Positions 16,626 through 25,748 of a stretch of 64,000 bases of DNA are shown here, piece by piece (the stretch's first letter is position 1; each line of letters opens with the position of its first letter). The stretch is from Pontibacter pudoricolor (lineage in GTDB: Bacteria > Bacteroidota > Bacteroidia > Cytophagales > Hymenobacteraceae). A program made the translations under genes and the position numbers. The notes below the pieces were generated by a model. That model was not told the DNA's origin. It worked only from the letters and a program-made list of their open reading frames with translations, and did no database searches. The stretch spans positions 2,356,001 to 2,420,000 of the forward strand of contig NZ_CP048106.1 of assembly GCF_010092985.1 (NCBI RefSeq), in the 5' to 3' direction.

Positions 16626-18485
16626 ATGATATCTCTAAATAAATCCCTACTCCTGCTTTGCCTGGGTATTAGTTTCAGTTTTTCGTCTCTGGCGGATGAG
16701 GCAAACAGCAAATACGCCGTTACCATACACCTGACGGAAATTAAGGACGATAAAGTGAAGGTAACCCTGCAGGCCCCTGCCATCTTCCAGGATGAAATCG
16801 TTTACAATATGCCAAAGATGGTGCCTGGGACCTATGCTATCTCAGACTTTGGAAAATTTTTGACACAGTTTGAAGCCTTTGACAGAAATGGTAATACATT
16901 AAAGGTAGAACGCCTGGATGTGAACAGATGGAAAATTCTAAATGCAAAAACACTGCATCAGCTTACATACTGGGTGGATGACAGCTTTGATACTCCCCGC
17001 CAGGAGGACATCATATTTGAGCCCGCAGGTACTAACATACAGGAAAACGAAAATTTCCTCCTTAATACCTATGGCTTCGTTGGATACTTTGATGGTATGA
17101 AACAGGTACCTTTTGAATTAACAGTACAAAAACCTGAAGGCTTCTATGGGTCTACATCCCTGCAGGCGATCTCATCCACAAAAACGAGTGACAAGTTTTC
17201 AGTTACCAATTACATGCAGCTGGCAGATAGTCCGCTAATGTACAACATGCCGGATACAACAGTAGTGTTCGTCGGAAATACCGAAGTGCTTGTTTCTCTT
17301 TATAATCCAACAGGAAACGTCACGTCAAAACCTATTGCAGCAAATGTACAGGACATCCTACAGGCACAGCGTACTTATCTTGGAGGTACGTTGCCAGTCG
17401 AAAAGTATGCGTTCCTTATCTATGTTTCAGAAGAAAAAGGAAAATCAGGTGGCTTCGGAGCGCTGGAACATTCCTACTCTTCGGTTTACTTCTTACCTGA
17501 AATGCCTTCAGAAAAATTCAGTGCACAAATAAGAGACATTGCCTCACATGAGTTTTTCCATATTGTAACGCCACTCTCGATTCATTCTGAAGAAATTGGT
17601 GATTTTGATTTCATTAACCCTAAAATGTCAAAGCACTTATGGCTTTATGAAGGGGTAACAGAATATTTTGCTTCGCATGTACAGGCCTTTGAAAAGCTTA
17701 TGCCCGTTCAGGATTACCTGGAAAGGCTTAAAGAGTATATCTATACTTCCAGAAGACATTATAATGATACCCTTCCTTTCACAGAAATGAGCTCCCATGT
17801 TCTGACTAAATATGCAAGGGAATACGGCAATGTGTATCAGAAAGGGGCATTGATCGGGATGGTGCTTGACATTCGCCTGAGGGAATTATCTGGAGGAATG
17901 TATGGGTTACGTGACCTCCTCCAGGATTTATCAACTACATATGGCAAAGATCATGCGTTTAAGGATGAGGAGCTATTTGACCAGATCGCTGCGCTCACAG
18001 CCCCTGAGATCAGAGAATTCTTTACACGCTACGTTGAAGGAAACGAACCTCTTCCACTTCAGGAAACCTTTCTAAAAGTAGGAATAAGCTATAAGCCTGC
18101 TCTGAAAACAGTAAATACTATAGGGGGCTTCATCCCTTCCTATGATACAGCTTCAGGAACGTTTAAGATTCCTGAAACAGCAAGTCTGGACCATTTTGGT
18201 ATTACTGTAGGATTCAAACCAGGTGACCAGTTACTTGCCGTGAATGGCACCAGCATCACAAAAGAAAACATTCATCAACTGCTCGGAGCAGGTTTCCAAA
18301 AAGAAATCCCCGGGAACAGCATTAGCTTCGTGGTTGGCCGGAAGTACAAATCCGGCAACGTAAAGGAAAGAAAACTAAGGGGGAAAGTCACCACTGTTGA
18401 TCGGGAAGACAAACCCGTTCTGATGTTACTGGATAATGCAACGGATAAACAGGTAACGTTACGCAATACCTGGTTAAACATTTAA
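16626..18485 (+). CDS. M61 family metallopeptidase with C-terminal PDZ domain
   Basis: I chose the ATG at 16626 because it opens a clean signal peptide (MISLNKSLLLLCLGISFSFSS); the frame is open further upstream to 16581. About 619 residues. An N-terminal beta domain (about 25-200) precedes the gluzincin catalytic domain: HEFFH near residue 308 and the downstream LYEGVTEYFA give the zinc ligands His, His and Glu. A PDZ-like domain lies near the C-terminus (FGITVGFKPGDQLLAVNG). M61 glycyl aminopeptidases cleave N-terminal Gly/Ala from peptides; periplasmic or secreted here. Convergent with the gene at 18575; a 21-bp palindrome separates them. Confidence 0.9.
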   Translation: MISLNKSLLLLCLGISFSFSSLADEANSKYAVTIHLTEIKDDKVKVTLQAPAIFQDEIVYNMPKMVPGTYAISDFGKFLTQFEAFDRNGNTLKVERLDVNRWKILNAKTLHQLTYWVDDSFDTPRQEDIIFEPAGTNIQENENFLLNTYGFVGYFDGMKQVPFELTVQKPEGFYGSTSLQAISSTKTSDKFSVTNYMQLADSPLMYNMPDTTVVFVGNTEVLVSLYNPTGNVTSKPIAANVQDILQAQRTYLGGTLPVEKYAFLIYVSEEKGKSGGFGALEHSYSSVYFLPEMPSEKFSAQIRDIASHEFFHIVTPLSIHSEEIGDFDFINPKMSKHLWLYEGVTEYFASHVQAFEKLMPVQDYLERLKEYIYTSRRHYNDTLPFTEMSSHVLTKYAREYGNVYQKGALIGMVLDIRLRELSGGMYGLRDLLQDLSTTYGKDHAFKDEELFDQIAALTAPEIREFFTRYVEGNEPLPLQETFLKVGISYKPALKTVNTIGGFIPSYDTASGTFKIPETASLDHFGITVGFKPGDQLLAVNGTSITKENIHQLLGAGFQKEIPGNSISFVVGRKYKSGNVKERKLRGKVTTVDREDKPVLMLLDNATDKQVTLRNTWLNI

Positions 18486-18501
18486 CTTTCGCAACAGACA
18501 T

Positions 18502-18544
18502 ACAGGGTGAAGGCTCCTGTTCAGAACAGGAGCCTTCACCCTGT
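18502..18544 (+). terminator. 21-bp palindromic bidirectional terminator
   Basis: ACAGGGTGAAGGCTCCTGTTC (18502-18522) and its exact complement (18524-18544) are separated by a single base. It sits between two convergent genes (stops at 18485 and 18575), so it can end both transcripts. No long T-tract follows. Confidence 0.8.
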
Positions 18545-18574
18545 AAGGTAACCCGGTAGTCACAAATAAGTTAT

Positions 18575-19543
18575 CTAACAGATGAGTGTACCCTGGAGGA
18601 GCTGTTCCATCCAGGACGCAAATGTTTTACAGGGCATAAATCCCTCCTGTAACAGAAACTTTATAAATTCTTTCCTGTCCAGACTCTTACAGGGCCTGTA
18701 ATGCCAATGCTTATTTTCTATCCAGGGAACATGTACATGATCCGACTCTTTAATATCATGGAACTTCAGCGAAGCACATACTAATTTAAACAGGTGTTCA
18801 TCCGTGGTTTTTAAAGTTAAAACTTTATGGTCATCCAATGTAAAACAGTTCGTCCCTGCCACCGTCTTGAAACTCATTTCAACAAAACCGTTCTCAAGTG
18901 TATCAGCACAATTTCTCCTGATAAATCCGACTATGGCAACTTTTGTTGTTAAGGTGTGACTAATAAATAGTTCTGCCTTGTTTTTTTTCCTACAGTAATC
19001 TTTAACAGTTATTGTAAAACTGTCTATTCTGGGTATCAAACCCAGCAAATGAAAAAATATGCCCTCCAGATGGTCATTTCCCAGGACTACTGTTATGGTG
19101 AAATGGCGGCTGATAGCAGGTTTTGAAACAACAAAATGGTCAATATCACCCGGCAACTCCAGGAGCCCATTTTCTGCAGATTTCACGATTCCTGTAGGAT
19201 AAATAAAGGAAGATTGTCCTGCTTTCGGCTGGTACGGAACCATTTCCTTGCCTACATATACGTTATGAGACAGCCCCACTGCATCTTCCAACGGGTTGAA
19301 GTTTCCATCACAGGAAAGCGGTATAGCTTCCAGCAAAAGGAAGTCCCGTATGCCTATAACTTTCGCATAATCCCGGCCGTTTCGGATGGCGCTCCCCAGC
19401 TCTTCTTCATGAACATAAAAATTAACCATGGCGCTGACTTTCTTGCTAAATACACCTCTTACAAGTAAATACCATAGTTCTTTTCCCATAGCTTCCATTA
19501 TTCTGACCTTAGTAAAGCTAGGAGTCATCAGAATAGAGATCAT
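18575..19543 (-). CDS. Hypothetical protein, unknown
   Basis: 322 residues, no signal peptide or membrane helix; the mix of hydrophobic beta-like segments (FTITVVLGNDHLEGIFFHLLG, FTLDDHKVLTLKTTDEHLFK) and a Cys/Trp-containing C-terminus suggests a soluble alpha/beta protein. I recognise no family. An internal ATG at residue 16 (MEAMGKELWYLL) could be the real start. It lies downstream of, and in the same direction as, the AraC regulator at 19731, separated from it by a terminator. Confidence 0.55.
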   Translation of the reverse strand: MISILMTPSFTKVRIMEAMGKELWYLLVRGVFSKKVSAMVNFYVHEEELGSAIRNGRDYAKVIGIRDFLLLEAIPLSCDGNFNPLEDAVGLSHNVYVGKEMVPYQPKAGQSSFIYPTGIVKSAENGLLELPGDIDHFVVSKPAISRHFTITVVLGNDHLEGIFFHLLGLIPRIDSFTITVKDYCRKKNKAELFISHTLTTKVAIVGFIRRNCADTLENGFVEMSFKTVAGTNCFTLDDHKVLTLKTTDEHLFKLVCASLKFHDIKESDHVHVPWIENKHWHYRPCKSLDRKEFIKFLLQEGFMPCKTFASWMEQLLQGTLIC

Positions 19544-19672
19544 TGTATTTTGCTGCTAATTTTATTATCTGCCTTATCCTGTGTTGCCCATCAGAATCAG
19601 GAAACAACAGTTAATGGGAAAAAACAAGGCACTCTAAGCCTGTATGTTTTATAGGTAATATTTCATAAAAAA

Positions 19673-19699
19673 TGCCTTGGTTATTTCGTAACCAAGGCA
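19673..19699 (-). terminator. Intrinsic terminator of the AraC-family gene
   Basis: TGCCTTGGTTA (19673-19683) and its exact complement (19689-19699) form an 11-bp stem with a 5-nt loop. On the minus strand the stem is followed by a six-T run (A-run at ~19667-19672 on plus), a classical Rho-independent terminator 30 bp past the regulator stop codon. Confidence 0.85.
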
Positions 19700-19730
19700 C
19701 CTGAGATAATGTACTGGAGGTCAATGCTTA

Positions 19731-20675
19731 TTATAAAACTATTTTAGAAGGTGAAACACCTTTTATTTTCTTAAAACTTTTACTGAAGGCAGCCAGGTCT
19801 GTAAAGTTTAATTGCGTAGCGATGTCCACCCAGGTCAGTCCCTGCTTCCTCAGCTCAATGCTTTTATCAATTCGCTTTTTAAAGAGGTAATTGTAGGGAC
19901 TATCGCCAAAGCATTGCTTGAAAAGCCTGTAGAAACGAAATTCGGACAGGCAGCTGGATTCGGCTACCTGCCTGATACTTAACTCAGAGAAAATGCTGTC
20001 ATCCAACATCTCTTTCCCTGTCAGTAATCGTTTAAACACCTCTTTACGGGTCGATAATTTTGCCGTATCCAGCTTGTAATAAGATCTGATCGTTTCCGTA
20101 CTTCCTTTCACTACCAGTGTGGTCAGTTCGTAGATCAGCTCCATTGCAGGCCTGTCCAGCGTACCGGCTGCAGATGAAGTCATAATATATTGCAGCAACT
20201 CCTGCAGTCTCGTATCCGCCCTGGCTTCGTTTACAAATAACTCAGGGGTCAAAAGATACTGGCTTGTGGTGTTATAGTTATCCAGTTCATCCGGGTAAAT
20301 CATTTGCAGTAACAGTTCATTTACCAGGTTGGAATCTATGTCAACACATATGGCCTTTGTCCCAACTCTGTTGTTAATGGTTATGTCGAGTACAGCCAGT
20401 GATTCGTTGACCAGAAGATATTTGCCATCAGTCAGGTGGTAGCGCTTATTCCGCAGCCAGTAGTTTTCCTGGCCATCCGCCACAAATTTCAACCCCAGTC
20501 CCTGCGGTTTTATTTCATCTTCAAGGGAAGTAAGGCAGGAACTCATGATCCGGTTCCTGGTCTTTCTCTCTTTAAGCGCCTGGTAATTTCTATCCGTTAC
20601 ATGCAATACTTCGCAGCTATGATTATCGCCCAACGTGCTGCCTGCTGAAGGTCCACGCTCCACTTTTTCCATCAT
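19731..20675 (-). CDS. AraC family transcriptional regulator
   Basis: 314 residues. The N-terminal ~190 residues look like a cupin-type sensing domain (YHLTDGKYLLVNESLAV). The C-terminal ~100 residues carry the two helix-turn-helix units of AraC/XylS proteins: LSIRQVAESSCLSEFRFYRLFKQCFGDSPYNYLFKKRI, then TWVDIATQLNFTDLAAFSKSFKKIKGVSPSK. It is divergent from the secreted hydrolase at 20871 across a 195-bp gap that contains one of the three GGCAGGATTTTACAA boxes. It is therefore the best candidate to control that gene, by inference. Confidence 0.88.
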   Translation of the reverse strand: MMEKVERGPSAGSTLGDNHSCEVLHVTDRNYQALKERKTRNRIMSSCLTSLEDEIKPQGLGLKFVADGQENYWLRNKRYHLTDGKYLLVNESLAVLDITINNRVGTKAICVDIDSNLVNELLLQMIYPDELDNYNTTSQYLLTPELFVNEARADTRLQELLQYIMTSSAAGTLDRPAMELIYELTTLVVKGSTETIRSYYKLDTAKLSTRKEVFKRLLTGKEMLDDSIFSELSIRQVAESSCLSEFRFYRLFKQCFGDSPYNYLFKKRIDKSIELRKQGLTWVDIATQLNFTDLAAFSKSFKKIKGVSPSKIVL

Positions 20676-20750
20676 TCATTGTTTTTAAAACTTAAATATA
20701 GAAACATTCCATCTGAATGGGTATAGTGAAGCAGCACCAACATCAAAAAA

Positions 20751-20794
20751 GGCAGGATTTTACAAGTTGCCCATTAACAAAGTGTGTTCCTTTG
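20751..20794 (+). promoter_or_regulatory. Shared GGCAGGATTTTACAA box plus -7-like box (PDZ-hydrolase gene)
   Basis: The 15-mer begins at 20751; TTCCTTTG follows after a 21-bp spacer, then the start codon at 20871. This is the best match of the set and lies between the AraC regulator and the hydrolase it faces. Confidence 0.55.
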
Positions 20795-20870
20795 TATCCT
20801 GAGAGGAATTTTCTTTTTAATTTAAATCACGCCGGAAACTATCCTTTTGCATTAAACCAAACCAGCTGAT

Positions 20871-22265
20871 ATGAACACTTTTTTATGGGGCTACCTGAAA
20901 CAGATAGCGGCACTGCTTTTTCTACTAAATATGCTAACAGCCGTTCAGGCTAATGCCCAGGAACTGAAACGGCGTGCCTCTCTCGGAATACGTGCCGCTC
21001 CCCTTTCTGATTCTTTGGCAAATGTTTATGCTTTAAAATCAGGGGTAGTGGTATCTGCGGTGGCTGCAAACCTGACAGCCTCTGCCCTAGGTATTAAGCA
21101 GGGAGATGTGCTGCTTTCTGTAAACAAAAGAACCCTGCATACTCCTGCTCAGCTTGCTGAACTTGGCCAGGAACTGTACCCGGGACAACCTATTAACATA
21201 CAACTTTTGCGCAATGGTAAAAAGAAAAGTATAAAAGGGAAAGCGGTGGCCAAACCTTTGGAGAAAGCTGACAAAGCAGATGTGGTATATGGGCAGGTAC
21301 CGTTCCGGAAAGGGCTTCTACGCACCATAACGTATACTCCTAAAACAGCAGGCAAACACCCGGCAATACTTTTTATACCTGGTTTTCCATGCCGTTCTAT
21401 AGACGATTATACAACGTCTGCCTATAACCAGCTTATAAGAGGCTGGAGTGACCTGGGGTACGTGGTGATGCTGGTAGAAAAACCGGGATTAGGAGATAAC
21501 ATGAATACACCTGCCTGCATCGACATTGACCTGTCCACGGAAATCGAAGCATTTGAGCAGGGCCTGTTAAAACTAAAGCAACTGCCGCAGGTTCATCCTG
21601 ATAACGTTTTCATTTTCGGCCATTCGATGGGAGGAATAGTGGCACCTGTACTTAGCCAGAAATATCAATTGAAAGGTGTTATGGTATACGGCAGCCCTTA
21701 TCGTCCTTGGTTTGAATTCGCTACTGAAATGTTCCGTTTCCAGGCACCTACCACCGGAAAAGACTATGTAGCTCATGAAGCAACCATGCGCCAGCTGCAC
21801 CATGTCATGTACCGTTTCTTTGTACTGGGCCAGCATCCCGATACCATTGCAGCAGCAGACCCTGCCTTTAAAAAAATACTTGAAGAGGAATTCCAGCACA
21901 CTGGCGGTGACATGTTCTGGTCCAGGGATTACCGTTACTGGCAGGAAATAGATGAACTGAACCTGACAAAAGCCTGGGCGCAAACCGATGAACATGTACT
22001 ATCTATCTGGGGTGAGTATGACTTTGAGATTGTAAATGCAGAAGACCACAAACGCATTGTAGAAGTGGTTAACCATTATCATCCGGGTCACGCCACTTTC
22101 CTGACGATGCCTGAAACCAACCACTCGCTTATAGTGGTACCTGGTATGGCCGAAGGTGTAGCCCAAATGAACAAGCGTGACTTAGAATATAATAAAACAC
22201 ACTTTAACAAAAACCTGGTCACAGAAACCGATGCCTGGATGCGTAAAATCATGAATAGTAAATAA
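20871..22265 (+). CDS. Secreted PDZ + alpha/beta hydrolase
   Basis: 464 residues. A signal peptide ends near residue 30 (VQANAQ). A PDZ-like domain (about 45-118; VVSAVAANLTASALGIKQGDVLLSVNKR) precedes an alpha/beta hydrolase domain (about 145-460). The nucleophile elbow is IFGHSMGG, Ser near residue 252; acid and His candidates are in SIWGEYDFEIV and ETNHSLIV. Likely an esterase or peptidase of the cell envelope; substrate unknown. A truncated copy of its C-terminus lies at 23967-24291. It is followed, same direction, by a second hydrolase at 22370. Confidence 0.85.
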   Translation: MNTFLWGYLKQIAALLFLLNMLTAVQANAQELKRRASLGIRAAPLSDSLANVYALKSGVVVSAVAANLTASALGIKQGDVLLSVNKRTLHTPAQLAELGQELYPGQPINIQLLRNGKKKSIKGKAVAKPLEKADKADVVYGQVPFRKGLLRTITYTPKTAGKHPAILFIPGFPCRSIDDYTTSAYNQLIRGWSDLGYVVMLVEKPGLGDNMNTPACIDIDLSTEIEAFEQGLLKLKQLPQVHPDNVFIFGHSMGGIVAPVLSQKYQLKGVMVYGSPYRPWFEFATEMFRFQAPTTGKDYVAHEATMRQLHHVMYRFFVLGQHPDTIAAADPAFKKILEEEFQHTGGDMFWSRDYRYWQEIDELNLTKAWAQTDEHVLSIWGEYDFEIVNAEDHKRIVEVVNHYHPGHATFLTMPETNHSLIVVPGMAEGVAQMNKRDLEYNKTHFNKNLVTETDAWMRKIMNSK

Positions 22266-22369
22266 GCCTTTTTACATTGGCATCATTTTAAAATGCCTAC
22301 CAGCTCGATCTCTGTATACTGAATTAAATTCCGACATTCATTCTGTTTTTCTTTTACATTTTAACGCAT

Positions 22370-23581
22370 ATGGTTTGCTTTTCCCCGGATTGTAAAGATT
22401 TCATAAAAGTGCCTACACTTGTGTGCTTCCTGGTCCTGTTCTGCTCCTTTCAAAGTATAGCGCAGAATGAGCGCAACCTGCTACCAGAACCTACCGGTGC
22501 ATATGCCATCGGAACAAAGAACTTAGAGCTGACTGATCTTAGTCGAAACGATCTGTTTAGAGCCAGCCATAAAAGAAAAGTGCCTGTGCAGGTATGGTAC
22601 CCTACAAAGGTTACACGCGGAACCAAAGCGGCTTATCTGCCTGATAAAAAATTTGTGGAGCTGCTGATCAAAAATAAGTATAACCACCAGGATAGCGCTG
22701 CGCTTGTCCGGATGGCTACGCAACAAACACACGCCTGGCAGGATGCACCGCTGGTTAAAGGGCGTCGCTTTCCATTGATTCTGTTCTCGCATGGGCTTGG
22801 GGTTTCCAGATTTAACTATGCAGCTATAGCCGAAGAACTGGCCAGCCAGGGCTATGTTGTGGTAACGATAGACCATCCGTATGGTGGGTTTACGCAGTTA
22901 TCTGATGGCAGCTTTTTAAGCTCTCGCATGGATACGGTCTTGTATACTGACCACGGTGACGAAGCCCTGCAGACCCGCATGAGGGAATGGTCGGAAGATG
23001 TCATATTTGTTTTAAACAGCGCGCTTACCCGTGACAATGCACTTGGAAAATTACTGGCTCGTCACATCAATGAAACTAAAATAGCAGCTATGGGACACTC
23101 CTTAGGTGGAAACGTGGCCTTGAAACTTCCGGCTATTGATCAGCGCATAAAGGCCAGTATAAACCTGGACGGAGGTAGTTTCCAGAATATGGAAGGCGCA
23201 AAGCCTGCTGCTCCTTCGCTTACGATAAGAAGCCAGCCAGTGTACACTTCTGAAGAGCTGGCAAAGCGGGGCCGCACTACGGCTGATTGGGAAAAAATGG
23301 GGAAAGAGATTGATGCCAGTTTTCATGAAGCCCTCGAAGGTGCAGGGAATGCTTATGAAATTAAGATAGCCGGTGCTGGCCATATGAGCTTCAGTGATGC
23401 ACCATTTGTATTGCCGGACATGATAAACAGATTTGGTGGTAAAATTATCTCTCCAAAGAAGGGACAGAAGATTATGATGACTGCCATACTCGATTTTATG
23501 CAAACCACTTTTTCTTCAAACCGGAAACAACATAAAACCTCAGTGCTTAATTATGAAGAAGTTAGTATAAGAGCATTTTAA
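22370..23581 (+). CDS. Secreted alpha/beta hydrolase, PAF-acetylhydrolase-like
   Basis: 403 residues with an N-terminal hydrophobic segment and cleavage near QSIAQ (residue 32). Motifs VPVQVWYPTK, FPLILFSHGLGVSRFNY (oxyanion region), the nucleophile elbow MGHSLGG (Ser near residue 244), INLDGG and AGAGHMSFSD (His) match the platelet-activating-factor acetylhydrolase/plasma lipase-like branch of alpha/beta hydrolases. Probably an extracytoplasmic esterase. It follows the PDZ-hydrolase by 105 bp, perhaps co-transcribed. Confidence 0.85.
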   Translation: MVCFSPDCKDFIKVPTLVCFLVLFCSFQSIAQNERNLLPEPTGAYAIGTKNLELTDLSRNDLFRASHKRKVPVQVWYPTKVTRGTKAAYLPDKKFVELLIKNKYNHQDSAALVRMATQQTHAWQDAPLVKGRRFPLILFSHGLGVSRFNYAAIAEELASQGYVVVTIDHPYGGFTQLSDGSFLSSRMDTVLYTDHGDEALQTRMREWSEDVIFVLNSALTRDNALGKLLARHINETKIAAMGHSLGGNVALKLPAIDQRIKASINLDGGSFQNMEGAKPAAPSLTIRSQPVYTSEELAKRGRTTADWEKMGKEIDASFHEALEGAGNAYEIKIAGAGHMSFSDAPFVLPDMINRFGGKIISPKKGQKIMMTAILDFMQTTFSSNRKQHKTSVLNYEEVSIRAF

Positions 23582-23966
23582 ACAACGCTTTTTTTAGTTT
23601 TATACTTTCGGAAATGCCATTAAAGATTTCAAATGCCACCTGATAAAGGTGCTACAACCACTAAGATATCGTCGAAATAACAGAAACAGTGAACTGTCAG
23701 CTGAACTTAGCACTATAGCTCATCCGTTGGATAACTCTTAAGCTATACCATATTGCACAGCCCTGTTATAAACCAACTGCCGGCTTCCATTATATAATCT
23801 TGGAATTGTCGTTTACTATAGTATGAACACCTGTTCCACTACTCTGGTAAGTTTTCCATCAGGGTTCCCAGCTTACTTCATATAATCGATTCTGTTCAGG
23901 GCTCCCTGCGGGGCCAGCCTTTTTGTTTGAACTCTCCTGGAGTAAGCTTGCCCTGCTGGCAGGAAA
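23582..23966 (+). other. Gene-free spacer before the truncated hydrolase copy
   Basis: No supported ORF or RNA gene. The right end (about 23900-23966) does not resemble the hydrolase gene at 20871, so the left breakpoint of the duplicated fragment lies at about 23967. Confidence 0.5.
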
Positions 23967-24291
23967 AGACGAACTGAACCTGACAAAAGCCTGGGCGCAA
24001 ACGGAGGAACATGTATTATCTATCCGGGGCGGGTATGATTTTGACATTGTAAATGCGCAGGATCATAAACGTATTGCAGAAGCGGTCACCTATTATCATC
24101 CGGGCTATGCCACATTCCTGACAATGCCTGAAAAAAACCACTCACTTATCCTTGTACCGGGCATGGCCGAAGGCGTTGCTCAACCTAACAAGCGCAACCA
24201 GGTGTATCATAAAGCTAACTGTAACAAAACCCTGACTACAGAAACGGATGCCTGGATGAAGCGGGTGATGGAACGGCTTAAGCTTACATAA
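23967..24291 (+). pseudogene. Truncated duplicate of the PDZ-hydrolase C-terminus
   Basis: From DELNLTKAWAQT to the stop, ~107 residues align with the last ~108 residues of the hydrolase at 20871 at high identity (EEHVLSIRGGYDFDIVNAQD against DEHVLSIWGEYDFEIVNAED; LTMPEKNHSLILVPGMAEGV against LTMPETNHSLIVVPGMAEGV). The nucleophile region, signal peptide and PDZ domain are absent. The frame is open upstream to 23923, but that part is unrelated. It has no catalytic Ser and no plausible start of its own: a leftover of tandem duplication followed by deletion. Confidence 0.85.
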
Positions 24292-24320
24292 GAGTTTAAG
24301 TTTAAGCTGTTTTTAAAGTA

Positions 24321-24364
24321 TAATCCCTGTCTGCATGAGGTAGCGCAGACAGGGATTATTTTTT
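24321..24364 (+). terminator. Strong intrinsic terminator
   Basis: TAATCCCTGTCTGC (24321-24334) pairs exactly with 24345-24358, followed by a run of T to 24364. It ends transcription from the hydrolase side and lies just before the convergent gene ending at 24378. Confidence 0.85.
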
Positions 24365-24377
24365 CCTGGTGATCCGA

Positions 24378-25128
24378 TTATAGAAGCGTATTAAAGAAAT
24401 TAACCACTGAAATCGCATCCTCCTCTTTATGCAGTTTCAGTTTATACTTGCGGGCATAACTTTTAACTTCATCCTCAAATTCACCAAAACTGCTATAATT
24501 GTTCCTGCCTTTGAGCTCTGCCAGCAGGTTACCAACTGCCAGGTACAACTTCTCTGATATTAGAATTGCGCCATTTTTGCTGCCCACATCCATAGTGGCG
24601 GAATAATTAGGAGGCACCTGTTGCAGTTCATAGCGTTTCAATAGCGCTGCCCTTTCCCCTTTTACCAGTACCTTAAGAAAACCTGTATTGGTAAGGCCAT
24701 CCGAATTATACATTGAAGCATTCACAAATTCTGAGCGTATCGAATCATTCCCTTCCATCATCTCGAACTGCTTTACGTATTGTCCGCCCAGCACTTTAAT
24801 CCCATCCGGAAAATCAATCTCAAACAGGTTATTCTTCAAATCATATTTTAATGGTACATCAGGTATTTTATGGCCCGACGAAGTATAGATCGTTCCTTGC
24901 AACCATTCCTCCACGAGGTAAACCGATCCTTTTGTTGTCAGTTCTTTGTCTTTGACCTCTGCGATATTATCCAGTCGCATAATACTTGTCTGGAGGGTGG
25001 TGGTAACATCAACGGGAGGTATATCCCGGGCAGGGATTCCGCCTCTTTGTGCATAAACACTTGTTGCGCTTAGTCCTATGGTTAGCGCTGCAATCCAGGC
25101 TGATTTTTGAAGTCATAATCTTATTCAT
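24378..25128 (-). pseudogene. Secreted hypothetical protein with frameshift in the signal peptide
   Basis: The long frame gives ~200 residues from an internal Met (24980), but coding continues upstream: WIAALTIGLSATSVYAQRGG is an obvious signal peptide in the same frame with no start codon. A start ATG with ribosome-binding site (AAAGAAG) sits at 25128 in another frame (MNKIMTSK). Removing one T from the T5 run at 25104-25108 joins the two into a continuous protein. So the gene is disrupted by one base in a homopolymer: a real lesion, a phase-variable tract or a sequencing error. The mature protein has no family I recognise. Last gene of the SusC/SusD direction, beyond a terminator. Confidence 0.7.
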
Positions 25129-25166
25129 CTTCTTTCAATTTAAAACGTTTGTTCACTGCTCATAAA

Positions 25167-25194
25167 AAAGGGGTGAGCGAATGCTCCCCCCTTT
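25167..25194 (-). terminator. Terminator after the SusC/SusD operon
   Basis: AAAGGGGTGAGC (25167-25178) and GCTCCCCCCTTT (25183-25194) pair with one mismatch around GAAT; on the minus strand a T6 run follows. It separates the lipid-binding-like gene (25210) from the frameshifted gene downstream. Confidence 0.75.
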
Positions 25195-25209
25195 CGTTGT
25201 TTGTTGTTG

Positions 25210-25716
25210 TTAAAATTGGTCTTCCGGGAAGCCGGTTCTTCGGTGGCCTGATACATGATAAATTGCATCCGGATCATCGCTGAACTTTACCTGAAAGTAG
25301 ATACTGTCAGTCTTGATCTTCGTTCTGGATAAACCACCATCTTTGATCACCTTACCATTCGCAATACTTACCTTGTTATCAACATTAATATTTGAAGCAT
25401 CTGTAACAGAGAATGACAGGTTGCTCATCTGTAACCCTGATTTAATTTTAAAATCCCGGAAGTTACCATGATCGTCTACCCAGATCTCAGTAGGCTTGTT
25501 GGCTGCTGTGTTATAGGTTAGTAGCGCCGTGTAACCTGCATTTTCTACATCTTCAAATTTTCCCGGGCTTGTTTCTACTTTATAGGTTACCCACCACTCT
25601 CCCGACACAGGATAAGTTGAAGTATACTCAACTTCAGGCGCATCTTTTTCGCAGGAGCTTAGAGTTGCCCATGCCGTAAGAAATGCTGCTACATATAGTA
25701 ATTTAATTCTTTTCAT
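25210..25716 (-). CDS. Lipid-binding-like lipoprotein of the SusC/SusD operon
   Basis: I start at 25716 (MKRIKLLYVAAFLTAWATLSSCEKD), which gives a lipoprotein signal with Cys near residue 22; the frame extends upstream to 25764 without a signal. About 168 residues. Motifs PVSGEWWVTYKVE, IWVDDHGNFRDFKIK and YHVSGHRRTGFPEDQ match the Lipid_bd-type (BT_3222-like) beta-barrel lipoproteins found in Bacteroidota polysaccharide/peptide-utilisation loci. Outer-membrane accessory protein by inference. It follows the DUF5011-like gene by 32 bp. Confidence 0.8.
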   Translation of the reverse strand: MKRIKLLYVAAFLTAWATLSSCEKDAPEVEYTSTYPVSGEWWVTYKVETSPGKFEDVENAGYTALLTYNTAANKPTEIWVDDHGNFRDFKIKSGLQMSNLSFSVTDASNINVDNKVSIANGKVIKDGGLSRTKIKTDSIYFQVKFSDDPDAIYHVSGHRRTGFPEDQF

Positions 25717-25748
25717 GATACTTGAAATTTTTGCTTTAAAATGTATGC

